Positions 22,964 through 31,640 of a stretch of DNA of 64,000 nt are shown one piece after another. Source of the DNA: Polyangiaceae bacterium (GTDB lineage Bacteria > Myxococcota_A > Polyangia > Polyangiales > Polyangiaceae). Both the position numbers and the translations under genes were made by a program. Location: NCBI GenBank assembly GCA_020633235.1, contig JACKEA010000001.1:2046001-2110000 (forward strand), written 5' to 3'. The notes below the pieces were generated by a model. The model saw nothing but the letters and a program-made list of their open reading frames with translations. It ran no database searches and was not told the DNA's origin. Every line of letters begins with the position of its first letter. The first letter of the stretch is position 1.

Positions 22964-23566
22964 ATGGCCGTGAAGAAGAAGAAGGCGCCCGCGAAGCCCG
23001 CAAAGAAGAAGGCGCCGGCAAAGAAGAAAGCCCCCGCGAAGAAGAAGGCTCCCGCCAAGACGAAGGCTCCCGCCAAGACGGCGGCGCCCGCGAGGAAGGG
23101 CGCCGCCGCGGCGGGTAGCAAGGCGCCGGCCTTTCGCTTGATGGACCAGCACGGCGCCACGGTCACCTCTGCGGAGCTTTCGGGCAAACCCTACGTGCTT
23201 TACTTCTACCCCAAGGACGACACCCCCGGCTGTACCAAGGAGGCGTGTGATTTTCGCGACTCCGAGAAAGCCATTGCCCGAGCAGGAGTGCGCGTCCTTG
23301 GCGTGAGCCCGGATTCCGTCGCCAGTCACGACAAGTTTGCCAAGAAGTACAAGATCCCCTTCACGCTGCTCAGCGATTCATCCCGGGATCTGGCGAAGGC
23401 CTACGGTAGTTGGATCAAGAAGCGGCTCTACGGTCGCGAGTACATGGGTATCGAGCGCAGCACTTTCCTGGTGGGCAAGCAGGGCAAGATCCTGCGCGCT
23501 TGGCGTGGGGTGAAGGTGCCGGGCCACGTCGCCTCCGTGCTCGAGGCGATCGCCGAAGAGAAGTGA
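22964..23566 (+). CDS. bcp: BCP-type peroxiredoxin with histone H1-like N-terminal tail
   Basis: ATG 22964 with AAAGGAG five bases upstream. Residues 1-50 are repeats of (K)KKAPAK, like bacterial histone H1-like proteins; from about 51 is a PrxQ/BCP domain (KAPAFRLMDQHGATVTSAEL, YVLYFYPKDDTPGCTKEACD). Peroxidatic Cys90 and resolving Cys95 are spaced as in BCP. GVSPDSVASHDKFAKKYKIP and YGREYMGIERSTFLV complete the fold. It reduces peroxides. The lysine tail should bind DNA or another polyanion and so place the enzyme on the nucleoid; this is inference. It overlaps the next gene (GTGA). Confidence 0.9.
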   Translation: MAVKKKKAPAKPAKKKAPAKKKAPAKKKAPAKTKAPAKTAAPARKGAAAAGSKAPAFRLMDQHGATVTSAELSGKPYVLYFYPKDDTPGCTKEACDFRDSEKAIARAGVRVLGVSPDSVASHDKFAKKYKIPFTLLSDSSRDLAKAYGSWIKKRLYGREYMGIERSTFLVGKQGKILRAWRGVKVPGHVASVLEAIAEEK

Positions 23567-24564
23567 CGGCGCCGCTGGTCTCGGTGCTGCTGCCGGCCTT
23601 CGACGCCGGCGCCACCATCGAGCTGTCTCTGCGCAGCATCCAGCGCCAAACCCACGCATCCTGGGAGTGCATCGTCGTCGACGATGGCTCCCGGGATGGG
23701 ACGGCGGCCATCGCGCGGGGCCTCGGGGACCCGCGCATCCGAGTGCTTTCGCTGCCCCACGGCGGCATCGTCCGCGCCCTCACCGCCGGGCTCGCCGAGT
23801 GCCGCGGGGCGTTCGTGGCGCGCATGGATGCCGACGACGTCGCGCACCGCATGCGCCTCGAGCTCTCGCTTCGCGCGCTGGATCAGCATCCGAGCTGGGT
23901 GGCGGTGGGCAGCCACGTGCGCATGTTTCCGCGCGGCAGCTTGAAGGGCGGACTCTACGCGTACGAAGCGTGGCTGAACTCCATGCAAGACGCGAGCGAC
24001 GTGCGCCGCGAGCGATTTGTCGAGTGTCCCATCGCGCACCCCACGCTCGTGATCCGCCGCGACGTGCTCGGGCGCTACGGCTACCGCAGCGCGGGGTGGG
24101 CGGAGGACTACGATCTGTTCCTGCGCCTCTTGGAGGACGGCCACTCCCTCGGAGTGGTGCCCCGCCGGCTCCTTGGCTGGCGCGATGGGCTCACGCGCCT
24201 CAGTCGCACCAGCGTCGAGTGCAGCATGGACCGCATGGTGGCTTGCAAGGCGGCTTTCCTTGCCGCGGGGTTTCTTCAGAACAGCGAACGCTACGTGCTG
24301 TGGGGCTACGGCGACACGGGCAAGAAGCTCGCGCGAGCCCTCACCGAGCACGACCGGCGCCCCGTCGCCATCGTGGAGCTCCACCCGGGCCGTATCGGCC
24401 AGCGCATCGCGGGGGCGCCGGTGATCCCGCCCTCCGAGCTGCCAAAGATCGGCCGCCATCCGATCTTGGCCAGTGTTGCCGGCCCCGGACCGCGAAGCGA
24501 GATCCGTGCCGCCCTCCGTGAGATGGGTTTCCAGGAGGATCGCGACTTCCTGTGCTGCGCCTGA
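23563..24564 (+). CDS. Family 2 glycosyltransferase with C-terminal Rossmann-like domain
   Basis: Start GTG 23563 overlaps the previous stop (GTGA). GT-A fold at about 1-230: VSVLLPAFDAGATIELSLRS, CIVVDDGSRDGTAAIA, FVARMDADDVAHRMRLELSL (the D-x-D motif) and GYRSAGWAEDYDLFLRLLED. The last ~85 residues (RYVLWGYGDTGKKLARAL ... PGRIGQRIAGAPVIPPSELP) form a separate nucleotide-binding-like domain resembling the N-terminus of PglD-type proteins. It is probably cytoplasmic, adding sugar in a surface polysaccharide or glycan pathway. The link to the adjacent peroxiredoxin is translational only. Confidence 0.9.
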   Translation: MTAPLVSVLLPAFDAGATIELSLRSIQRQTHASWECIVVDDGSRDGTAAIARGLGDPRIRVLSLPHGGIVRALTAGLAECRGAFVARMDADDVAHRMRLELSLRALDQHPSWVAVGSHVRMFPRGSLKGGLYAYEAWLNSMQDASDVRRERFVECPIAHPTLVIRRDVLGRYGYRSAGWAEDYDLFLRLLEDGHSLGVVPRRLLGWRDGLTRLSRTSVECSMDRMVACKAAFLAAGFLQNSERYVLWGYGDTGKKLARALTEHDRRPVAIVELHPGRIGQRIAGAPVIPPSELPKIGRHPILASVAGPGPRSEIRAALREMGFQEDRDFLCCA

Positions 24565-24599
24565 TTTTTTTTTGAACCCCGCAGCGGTAGAGAGGTCAA

Positions 24600-25454
24600 A
24601 TGTTCCGCATGCGACCCGCCTTGATCCTGCTGTTGCTCGCGTCGCTCACGCTCTTCGGTTGTGACAAGAGCAAGGAAATCAGCCTCGCCAAGGCGAAAGA
24701 GCACGTGGAGGCGCTGGCCAAAGCCGCGACTCAAGACGTGGCGGAGGTGAAGAACGGCTTGCCCGCCGGCGCGAAGTACTTGGTTCCGCTGTACCAGAAG
24801 GAGCAGAAACCGGCGGACGACCTCAGCGCCGTGCGCGAGGCGCTCGATCGCGCGCGCGGCAAGGTGCAAGACCTGCGGGTGGCCAAGAGCACGTTCTTCG
24901 CCCTGGTCGCCGACGACGGCACCGTGCTTCGGAACGACCAAGAGCAAGATCGCATGGCCGGGAAGAACGCCTTCAAGGCTTTCCCGGAGCTGAAGCAAGC
25001 CCTGTCGGGGAAGTACCTGGAGACGCGGGGATCCATGCTGGAGGCGGCAGGCGTGAACGGACCGGATGGGCAGTGGATCGCGGCGGCGCCGGTGGTGGTC
25101 GACGGCAAGACGCGGGGGCTCTACGTCAGCGGCTGGTCCTGGTCGTCCTACGCCTATCGCCTGGAGACCGCCGCCCGAGGCCAAGCCAAGAGCGAGGTCA
25201 TGAACGCCGGCAGCAAGAAGGAGCCGCTGCTCTACGTGTACGTGGTGGTGGACGACGCCGCCTACGGCGCGCCGGTTTCGCCGGAGGTCAACGCCAAGGC
25301 GATCCTCGCGGAAAAGCCGCTGGAGCATGCCCAGGGCGATGCAGTGTTCGCCAAGACGGTGGACATCACCGGTCGCGATTTCGGCTTGGCGGTGAAGCGC
25401 GTCCCCGCTCTCGGCAAGGACGTGGCCATTGCCGTCCTGCGCAGCGAAACCTGA
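24600..25454 (+). CDS. Lipoprotein with Cache-like domain
   Basis: MFRMRPALILLLLASLTLFG followed by Cys is a lipoprotein signal. A helix-rich N-terminal part (KAKEHVEALAKAATQDVAEV) leads to STFFALVADDGTVLRNDQEQ and AAPVVVDGKTRGLYVSGWSW, a strand and loop pattern of a Cache-type sensor domain. The C-terminal half is a second mixed domain (LLYVYVVVDDAAYGAPVSPE). No transmembrane effector is attached, so it would act in the envelope by binding a small molecule or partner. The Cache assignment is tentative. It is preceded by an eight-T run. Confidence 0.75.
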   Translation: MFRMRPALILLLLASLTLFGCDKSKEISLAKAKEHVEALAKAATQDVAEVKNGLPAGAKYLVPLYQKEQKPADDLSAVREALDRARGKVQDLRVAKSTFFALVADDGTVLRNDQEQDRMAGKNAFKAFPELKQALSGKYLETRGSMLEAAGVNGPDGQWIAAAPVVVDGKTRGLYVSGWSWSSYAYRLETAARGQAKSEVMNAGSKKEPLLYVYVVVDDAAYGAPVSPEVNAKAILAEKPLEHAQGDAVFAKTVDITGRDFGLAVKRVPALGKDVAIAVLRSET

Positions 25455-25455
25455 C

Positions 25456-25710
25456 TCACTCTTCTTCTTCCGCCGAACGCCGCTTCTTCTTTTTCTTTTG
25501 TTTGCGCGGCGCGAAAGGGAGCGGTTCGTCGGCGCCCGTCCGCCCGAAGCGGTGCAGCCCGTAGATCACCATCACCAGCCCGACGAGCGTCACCCACGCT
25601 CCAACGGAGGCATTGCCCGAGGCGGACAGCGCAATGCCGATCAACGTGAGGGTCGCCGCCAGGGCAATGGTGTTGCGCGGCCGTCGCTCCGTGGCGGCGC
25701 TCACGGCCAT
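25456..25710 (-). CDS. Small two-helix membrane protein
   Basis: An 84-residue protein: two transmembrane segments (IALAATLTLIGIALSAS and AWVTLVGLVMVIYGLHRFG) and a highly charged tail (RKQKKKKKRRSAEEEE). No family recognised. Its start overlaps the stop of the lipoprotein gene upstream by 10 bp, so the two are coupled. Confidence 0.7.
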   Translation of the reverse strand: MAVSAATERRPRNTIALAATLTLIGIALSASGNASVGAWVTLVGLVMVIYGLHRFGRTGADEPLPFAPRKQKKKKKRRSAEEEE

Positions 25711-26219
25711 TGCTCGGCGTGCGCGCGGACCAAGAAGTCTCGCACGTCGCGCGCCAGCTTGCGCTCCGCCGTGATGGTCGTGGCTTCGTGCTCGGTGCCC
25801 ACCTGGTCGTCGTAGGTGTACTCGGTGTCGTGCAGCACCAGGATCTTGGCGTCGGTGTCGTCGCCCGTTCCGCTCACCAGTTGCAGCGCGTCACCCATGG
25901 ACGGGTCTCGTCGTGGCAGCGCGCTGCCGAGGGTCTGGCGCTCGTTCGCCGTGATGTAGGCGACGCCGTACTTGTGGTTCGCCGAGCCCACGTCCAGCTC
26001 CAGCGTCTTGCCCGCCTCGAGCTCGACGCTGCGGCCCGGGACGGGCTGGTCGTGCTCGTCGTGAAAGGCGCGGATGATGATCTGCACGGCACGCCGCTCG
26101 TCCAGCGGGCGGGTGGGATTCGCGGTCTTGGGCGGAGGGCCGCCGCAGCCGGCGACCAGCAGCAGAAGCGGAGCGAAAAGCCAGGCGCGGCGCGGCATTC
26201 CATCGAACTTGCGGCTCAT
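25701..26219 (-). CDS. Lipoprotein of the TssJ-like/putative beta-sandwich type
   Basis: Start ATG 26219 (MSRKFDGMPRRAWLFAPLLL), or 26198; lipobox LVAGC. The mature protein is about 148 residues with RRAVQIIIRAFHDEHDQPVP, GRSVELEAGKTLELDVGSAN, GVAYITANERQTLGSALPRR and TTITAERKLARDVRDFLVRA. The pattern of beta strands is loosely that of a small sandwich; TssJ similarity is a guess and no other type VI secretion genes are near. It is divergent from the next lipoprotein gene, 51 bp away. Confidence 0.6.
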   Translation of the reverse strand: MSRKFDGMPRRAWLFAPLLLLVAGCGGPPPKTANPTRPLDERRAVQIIIRAFHDEHDQPVPGRSVELEAGKTLELDVGSANHKYGVAYITANERQTLGSALPRRDPSMGDALQLVSGTGDDTDAKILVLHDTEYTYDDQVGTEHEATTITAERKLARDVRDFLVRAHAEQWP

Positions 26220-26270
26220 TGGTCGCAAAAGGTAGCCAACTGCCCGCGGTTTCGCTAGCTCTCCGGTGCG

Positions 26271-26906
26271 ATGCCGGCTTTCGAGCCCCGAGCCCTGCCT
26301 CTGACGCTGTGCCTGTTGGCACTGGCGAGCGGTTGCGCCGGCTCCAGGATGCCGGATCCCCGCGCCGCCGCGGAGCGCTGGAACGAAGCCGCGCAGCGCG
26401 GAGACGCGGACGCGATGTACGCAATGCTCAGTGAGGAAGCCCAGCGAACCTACGGCAAGAAGGGCACCGCCGCGCTGGTGAAGGACTCCAAGAAGGAGAT
26501 CGCCGACAGCGCCGAGGCCGTGGCCAACGAGCGCGCCAGTGTCCGGGCCGTCGCCATGCTGCGCTTTGCAGACGGCGAAATCGCCGAGCTCGAGCTCTCG
26601 GACGGCCGCTTTCGGGTGAGCGCCGCCGGCACCTTGCCCACCGGGGCACGCACGCCCACGGAAGCGCTGGCGGAGCTCCGGCGCGCCCTCGCCCGGCGCA
26701 GCTACTCCGGGTTGATGCGAGTGCTCAGCGAGGAGACCAAGAGCTCTCTCGAGAACGACATGAGCTCGCTGGTGGACGGCTTGGAAGAGCCGGAGACTCT
26801 CGACGTCAAGGTCACTGGGGACCGCGCCGTGGTGACGGTTCCGGGCGGGCACGCCGTACGCCTCAAGCGCGAGGCGGGCGTGTGGCGCGTCGAGGATTTC
26901 GACTGA
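26271..26906 (+). CDS. Hypothetical lipoprotein
   Basis: MPAFEPRALPLTLCLLALAS leads to lipobox LASGC. The mature part has two similar halves, each starting 'A-x-x-R-W-x-x-A-A-x-R-x-D-x-x-x-M-Y-x-M-L-S-E-E' (RWNEAAQRGDADAMYAMLSE, then LRRALARRSYSGLMRVLSEE), a pattern seen in NTF2/SnoaL-like lipoproteins that probably bind small ligands. It precedes the DUF4159 gene by 13 bp and is likely in the same operon. Confidence 0.75.
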   Translation: MPAFEPRALPLTLCLLALASGCAGSRMPDPRAAAERWNEAAQRGDADAMYAMLSEEAQRTYGKKGTAALVKDSKKEIADSAEAVANERASVRAVAMLRFADGEIAELELSDGRFRVSAAGTLPTGARTPTEALAELRRALARRSYSGLMRVLSEETKSSLENDMSSLVDGLEEPETLDVKVTGDRAVVTVPGGHAVRLKREAGVWRVEDFD

Positions 26907-26919
26907 TCGGAGCGGCTGC

Positions 26920-27681
26920 GTGAGCCTCAGTCGTCGTCATGCGCTCGCCTTGCTCGCCACCTCGCTGGTGACCGCAAGGAAGGCGAGCGCGTTCGGACAA
27001 GCGGGGGCGTTCTCGCCCCGGCTGCTCACCACCGGAGCCAAGGCGCTCACCGCCCCGCGCGACACCGCGCCGGAGCGGTGGGCTTGGGAGCTCGTGCGGC
27101 GCACCAGCGCGCCCGCGCGGCTGAACGACAAGTCCGTCGCGGCCGACAGTCCGGAGCTGTTCCGCGAGCCCTTCGTGCTGTGGGCCGGCAGCGGAGATTT
27201 CCCGTCCCTCAGCGCTCCGGAGAAGCGCGGCCTCGAGCGCTTCATCAAGCTGGGGGGCGTGATCGTGGTGGACGACTCCGACCCTGGCGGCGGGGCGTTC
27301 GGCAAGGCGGCGAAGCGGGAGCTCGCCCGGGTGCTACCCGCGACGCCGCCCATCAAGCTCGACGCCTCCCACGTCATCTACAAGACCTACTACATCATTG
27401 ACCGGCCCGTGGGGCGCGTCCTCGGCCCGCCCGCGCTCTCGGCCATCGTGCGGGGCAACACCGCGCAGGTGATCTTCTTGCAGCACGATCTGCTCGGCGC
27501 CTTGGCGCGCACTCGTGGCGGTTCCTGGTCCCTCGCGGTGGAGCCCGGCGGCAACGTGCAGCGCGAGCATGCCGTGCGCCTCGCGGTGAACCTCGCGATG
27601 TACGTGCTGTGCTCCGACTACAAGGACGACCAGGTGCACGCGCCTTGGCTCATGCGCCGTCGCGCGCGCCGCCGCCCATGA
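26920..27681 (+). CDS. DUF4159 domain protein (Bat-operon type)
   Basis: GTG start at 26920. N-terminal SLSRRHALALLATSLVTARK resembles a Tat signal. DUF4159 region: PRDTAPERWAWELVRRTSAP, FVLWAGSGDFPSLSAPEKRG, LIKLGGVIVVDDSDPGGGAF (last seen as FIKLGGVIVVDDSD), HVIYKTYYIIDRPVGRVLGP and VIFLQHDLLGALARTRGGSW. The family has a glutamine-amidotransferase-like fold lacking catalysis and is found in operons with MoxR ATPase, DUF58 and VWA proteins, acting in envelope stress or assembly. Those MoxR and DUF58 genes are not in this window. It is translationally coupled (ATGA) to the next gene. Confidence 0.85.
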   Translation: MSLSRRHALALLATSLVTARKASAFGQAGAFSPRLLTTGAKALTAPRDTAPERWAWELVRRTSAPARLNDKSVAADSPELFREPFVLWAGSGDFPSLSAPEKRGLERFIKLGGVIVVDDSDPGGGAFGKAAKRELARVLPATPPIKLDASHVIYKTYYIIDRPVGRVLGPPALSAIVRGNTAQVIFLQHDLLGALARTRGGSWSLAVEPGGNVQREHAVRLAVNLAMYVLCSDYKDDQVHAPWLMRRRARRRP

Positions 27682-29882
27682 GCACGCGCTCCTGGGCCCT
27701 GAGCGACGATCTCTCGACCCCGTGGCTCGCGGTCGTCGCCGTCGCGGTGCTGCTCTCCATCGCGCTCTTGCTGCTCGAGCTTCGCAGCCGTGAGCGCTGG
27801 GGCGCGGCCATCGCGGCGACGGGCATCCTGGGCGCTCTGCTCTTGGCTCTCGCGGTGACTCGTCCGGTGAGAGTCGCGATGCGCGGCAGCATGGTCGGCC
27901 CACGGGTGGTGGTGCTGGTGGATCAATCCCGGCGTCTGCTCTTGCCCGGGTCCGGGGGCACCCGCCGGCAGGTCGCGCTCAAAGCCGTGGAGAGCATGAA
28001 GCAGCACTTCGAAGGCGCTCGCCTCGGGGTACTGGGTTTCGGCGAAGGTGAGCCCACGGTGCTGAGCGACGATCCCAAGGCTCCGTCGGCGCGGCTCACC
28101 ACCGACAGCGACCTTTCCGGAGCCATTTCGAGCTTTCTCGAGTCGGGGGCGGAGCGGCCACAGGCGGTGGTGGTGGTCAGCGACGGTCGCCTGACGCGGC
28201 CGGGAGCGGGGGGCGATTTGCGGGCGGTGCAACGCGCCGTGGGCGCCCTCGGCGTGCCGCTCAACACCGTGCGCGTCAGCGAGCAGAGCCCGGAGGACGC
28301 CAGCATCCGCGCCGTGCGCGCCGCCGGTGCCGCGGTTGCCCACCAACCCTTGAGTCTGACCATCGAGGTCGGCTGCGCCGGTGGGCTCGAGTGTGGTCGC
28401 ATCCCGGTGCGCGTGCGCGAGCTGCGTCACGGCTCCGAGCCCGCGCTGCTCGCCAGCGGCGTGGCCGAGGTGAAGGACGGCAGCGCCACGGTAGAGCTCT
28501 CGATCACCCTCGAGCGCGCCGGGTCCCGCGTGGTGGAAGTCGAAATCGACGCGCCGAACGGTGACACCATCCCGGAGAATGGCCGCCGCATCCTCACCTT
28601 TTCGGTGGCGCGAGAGCGTTTGCGCTTGCTCCACGTCGCCGGGCGCCCCACCTACGACGTGCGTGCGCTTCGCATGTGGCTCAAGAGCGACGAGTCCGTG
28701 GATTTGGTCGCGTTCTTCATCTTGCGGACCAACAGCGACGACCCCGGAACCGACGACGACTCCGAGCTGGCGCTGATCCCGTTCCCGGTGGACGAGCTGT
28801 TCACCGAGCACTTGCCCAGCTTCGATGCCGTGGTGTTGCAGGACATCGACGCCATCACCTACAAGCTGGCGCAGCACCTGCCGGCCCTGGCGCGCTACGT
28901 GGAGAGCGGAGGCGGCCTGATCATGGTGGGCGGGCCGTCGTCCTTCGCCGGCGGCAACTACGCTGGCACCGCCCTCGACCGCGTGTTGCCGGTGGAGATG
29001 CCGGACAGCGAGCGGCCCTTCGATACCGCGGAGTTCGTCCCGAGCTACACGGACGCGGGACGCGTGGCCCCCGTGCTCGGGCCGCTCCGGGATTTGTTCG
29101 GCGACGAGCTGCCGAGCTTTCCCGGATCCAACACCTTGGGCAAGCCACGTCCGGGCGCGCTCACCTTGTGGCAGCACCCCACCCGGCGGGCCGACGGGCA
29201 ACCGATGCCGCTCCTGGCTTTGGGAGAAGCGGGGGACGGTCGCACCATAGCCCTGGGTGTCGACGGCACCTTTCGTCTCACTTGGAGCGAGCTCGGCGCC
29301 AAGGCTGCAGGCCGCGGCTACGGAGCGCTGTGGGATGGGCTCCTCGGTTGGCTGATGCGCGATCCGCGCTACGAAGCCGCGCGCGTGGAGCTCACCCACG
29401 AGTGCATCTCGGGCGAGCCGACCACGTTGCGGGTCACTCCGCTGCCGGGCACCGAAGGCAAGGTGAAGGTCGTCCTGGAGAAGCTCGGGGAGACGGATCC
29501 GAAGCCCGTCGAGAAGACGGTCGACAAATCCAGCGATGGTCCCGTGCAGGTACCGCTCGGGGATCTCGCGCCCGGAGGCTACAGCGCGAAGGTCACGGTG
29601 GGCGCTTCACCCCCCGCACGGCACGACTTCGCCTGCGAGAAGGGCGGGGAAGCGTGGGCCGACTCGCGTCCGGATCCCGAGCGTCTGAAGCAAATCGCCG
29701 AGGCCACTGGCGGCAAGAGCGTGACGGCGGACGACGTGGCGGGATTGCCGCTGCCGGAGTCGACGCGCATCGCCGCCGAACGCCACGTGACGCCGGTGCT
29801 CCCGCCCTGGGTATGGACGCTGCTCGCCGCCCTCGCCCTGGGCGCGCACTGGTTCACCCGCCGCCGCGGAGGTCTCGCCTAG
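27678..29882 (+). CDS. Membrane protein with VWA-like and glutamine amidotransferase-like domains
   Basis: A 734-residue protein from ATG 27678. Two N-terminal transmembrane helices (PWLAVVAVAVLLSIALLLLE, AAIAATGILGALLLALAV) are followed by a VWA-like domain (RVVVLVDQSRRLLLP with an altered MIDAS lacking the usual D-x-S-x-S, and QAVVVVSDGRLT). A middle beta region precedes the amidotransferase-like domain (LLHVAGRPTYDVRALRMWLK, FDAVVLQDIDAITYKLAQHL, YVESGGGLIMVGGPSSFAGG), in which a catalytic Cys is not seen. It ends with a transmembrane helix (VWTLLAALALGAHWFTRR). This is the usual partner of DUF4159 in Bat-type operons. Exact role unknown. Confidence 0.85.
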   Translation: MSTRSWALSDDLSTPWLAVVAVAVLLSIALLLLELRSRERWGAAIAATGILGALLLALAVTRPVRVAMRGSMVGPRVVVLVDQSRRLLLPGSGGTRRQVALKAVESMKQHFEGARLGVLGFGEGEPTVLSDDPKAPSARLTTDSDLSGAISSFLESGAERPQAVVVVSDGRLTRPGAGGDLRAVQRAVGALGVPLNTVRVSEQSPEDASIRAVRAAGAAVAHQPLSLTIEVGCAGGLECGRIPVRVRELRHGSEPALLASGVAEVKDGSATVELSITLERAGSRVVEVEIDAPNGDTIPENGRRILTFSVARERLRLLHVAGRPTYDVRALRMWLKSDESVDLVAFFILRTNSDDPGTDDDSELALIPFPVDELFTEHLPSFDAVVLQDIDAITYKLAQHLPALARYVESGGGLIMVGGPSSFAGGNYAGTALDRVLPVEMPDSERPFDTAEFVPSYTDAGRVAPVLGPLRDLFGDELPSFPGSNTLGKPRPGALTLWQHPTRRADGQPMPLLALGEAGDGRTIALGVDGTFRLTWSELGAKAAGRGYGALWDGLLGWLMRDPRYEAARVELTHECISGEPTTLRVTPLPGTEGKVKVVLEKLGETDPKPVEKTVDKSSDGPVQVPLGDLAPGGYSAKVTVGASPPARHDFACEKGGEAWADSRPDPERLKQIAEATGGKSVTADDVAGLPLPESTRIAAERHVTPVLPPWVWTLLAALALGAHWFTRRRGGLA

Positions 29883-29936
29883 CTCGCACCGCCGCGCGCG
29901 AGCTCGCACCGGCACCGTCGTCCGGGTCCGTTCTCA

Positions 29937-29988
29937 TGTCGGTCCGCCGCGGAACCACGCTCCACGCCCTTTCCGCGCCGGACCAACA
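29937..29988. repeat. Inverted pair of the dispersed repeat
   Basis: TGTCGGTCCGCCGCGGAA (29937-29954) faces TTCCGCGCCGGACCAACA (29971-29988) across 16 bases; the arms differ at two positions of eighteen. It could fold into a long hairpin downstream of the Bat-type operon and serve as a terminator. The rest of this 395-bp gap (29883-30277) has lower coding potential: short direct repeats of CGAACG and GAGCTCGCACC, and no convincing gene. Confidence 0.65.
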
Positions 29989-30233
29989 AAATAAAGACAC
30001 GGGCCGACGCCTTCAGCCAGAACGCGAACGAAATCGGAGCGCGAACGGTCGGCGACGCGAAGAGGGAGCGGACCAGCGAACAGGAGGCTCCGGCGTCTCA
30101 GAAGCGAACAGCGATTCAGAAGCGAACGGGTAGGGACCCGTTCACTGAGACATGAGGGAGAACCCGGCGAGGCCGGGCGCGTGCTTGATTGGGGATGGAA
30201 GAGTCGCGAGGCGTTGAAGGTCAGAGCGGTGTA

Positions 30234-30270
30234 GAAAAATCCCCGAGGGGATTCGCCGAAGGCGAATCGC
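30234..30270 (-). terminator. Terminator after inositol phosphate synthase gene
   Basis: On the minus strand, GATTCGCC TTC GGCGAATC is followed directly by ATCCCC TC GGGGAT and TTTTT. Two consecutive hairpins and a T run, eight bases beyond the stop codon. Confidence 0.8.
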
Positions 30271-30277
30271 CGAGCGC

Positions 30278-31591
30278 TCAATCGTAATACTCGTTGCCCA
30301 AGTGCGTGATCAGATCCTCGCCCATCATCCAACGCAGCGTGTTCTTGAGCTTCATGCTCTGGATGAATAGGTCGTGCTCCGGGTACAGCCTCTCGGCGAC
30401 CATCGGGCTCTTGAAGTAGAACGAGAGCCACTCTTGCACGCCGCGGAAGCCCGCGCGCTTGGCGAGATCCATGAACAGCGCGAGGTCCAGCACGATGGGC
30501 GCGGCGAGGATCGAGTCGCGGCACAAGAAGTCGACCTTGATCTGCATCGGGTAACCGAGCCAACCGAAGATGTCGAGGTTGTCCCAGCCTTCCTTCGCGT
30601 CGCCGCGGGGCGGGTAATAGTTGATGCGAACCTTGTGGTACACGTTGCCGTAGAGGTCGGGGTACACGTCCGGTTGCAGCACGTGCTCGAGCACGCCGAG
30701 CTTGCTCACTTCCTTGGTCTTGAAGTTCTCCGGATCGTCGAGCACCTCGCCGTCCCGGTTGCCCAAGATGTTGGTGGAAAACCAGCCGGAAAGACCGATC
30801 ATGCGCGCCTTGAGGCCGGGCGCGAGGATCGTCTTCATCAGCGTTTGCCCGGTCTTGAAGTCCTTGCCTGCGATGGGCGTGTTGGTCTCCCGCGCCAGCT
30901 GCTGCGCGGCGGGGAAATCGAGGCTCAAGTTGGGAGCGCCGTTGGCGTAGGGCACGCCTTCTTTGAGGCAGGCCCAGGCGTAGAGCATCGAGCTCGAGAT
31001 CTGCGAGTGGTTTTCGAGTAGGCCCTTCTCGAAGCTCGCGATGGTCTGGTGCACCTCGCTGGGCTCCACGTAGATCTCGGTGGAACCACACCACACGGCG
31101 ACGGCGCGGCTGCAGCCCTTCTCCTTGATGGTATTGCGGATGTCCTCTCGGAGCGCTTCCACCATGTCGGCCTTGGTCTTACCGGTCTTGAGGTGGGTCC
31201 CGTGCAGACGCTTGACGTACTCCGGATAGAACACGGCCTTCATCGGACGCAGCTGACTGAGCTCGTCCTTGATGGCGTCGAGGTGGCGCGCCTCGAGCAC
31301 CTTCGCGGTGCTGGCGGCCTCGTAAGCGTCGTCCGGAAACAGATCCCAACCGGCGAACTCGAGCTGGTCGAGCTCCGCCAGGGGAGCGAAGTCCTTGATC
31401 TTGGGGGCGCGGTTGTCCGTGCGCTTGCCCAAACGAATGGTGCCCATTTGCGTGAGTGAGCCGACGGGCTCACCCAGGCCTTTGCGCGCCAGCATGCAGC
31501 CCGCGACGAAGGTCGTGGCGACGGCGCCCAGTCCGGGCAACAAGACGGCGAGCTTGCCGTCGGTCTTTTGAAGTTGTTGGGGCTGCTTCAT
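30278..31591 (-). CDS. ino1: Inositol-3-phosphate synthase
   Basis: A 437-residue protein from ATG 31591 (MKQPQQLQKTDGKLAVLLPG). It converts glucose 6-phosphate to 1D-myo-inositol 3-phosphate with bound NAD. GLGAVATTFVAG is the NAD-binding glycine loop. RAVAVWCGSTE, YANGAPNLSLDFPAAQQLA, PIAGKDFKTGQTLMKTILAP, LSGWFSTNILGNRDGEVLDD and NFKTKEVSKLGVLEH are the conserved catalytic region (the active-site Lys in AGKDFKTGQT). It is divergently placed 49 bp from the nucleotidyltransferase gene and begins the inositol pathway block. A transcript terminator follows. Confidence 0.93.
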   Translation of the reverse strand: MKQPQQLQKTDGKLAVLLPGLGAVATTFVAGCMLARKGLGEPVGSLTQMGTIRLGKRTDNRAPKIKDFAPLAELDQLEFAGWDLFPDDAYEAASTAKVLEARHLDAIKDELSQLRPMKAVFYPEYVKRLHGTHLKTGKTKADMVEALREDIRNTIKEKGCSRAVAVWCGSTEIYVEPSEVHQTIASFEKGLLENHSQISSSMLYAWACLKEGVPYANGAPNLSLDFPAAQQLARETNTPIAGKDFKTGQTLMKTILAPGLKARMIGLSGWFSTNILGNRDGEVLDDPENFKTKEVSKLGVLEHVLQPDVYPDLYGNVYHKVRINYYPPRGDAKEGWDNLDIFGWLGYPMQIKVDFLCRDSILAAPIVLDLALFMDLAKRAGFRGVQEWLSFYFKSPMVAERLYPEHDLFIQSMKLKNTLRWMMGEDLITHLGNEYYD

Positions 31592-31640
31592 GGCGGCGGT
31601 GAGTAGCAAGGCGCGTGCCCGTATGCAATCGTCCGCCGTC

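Noticed and set aside
27618..29399. A 593-codon antisense frame under the Bat-type gene
   Set aside because: No start signal or domain; antisense to a coding region with conserved motifs.
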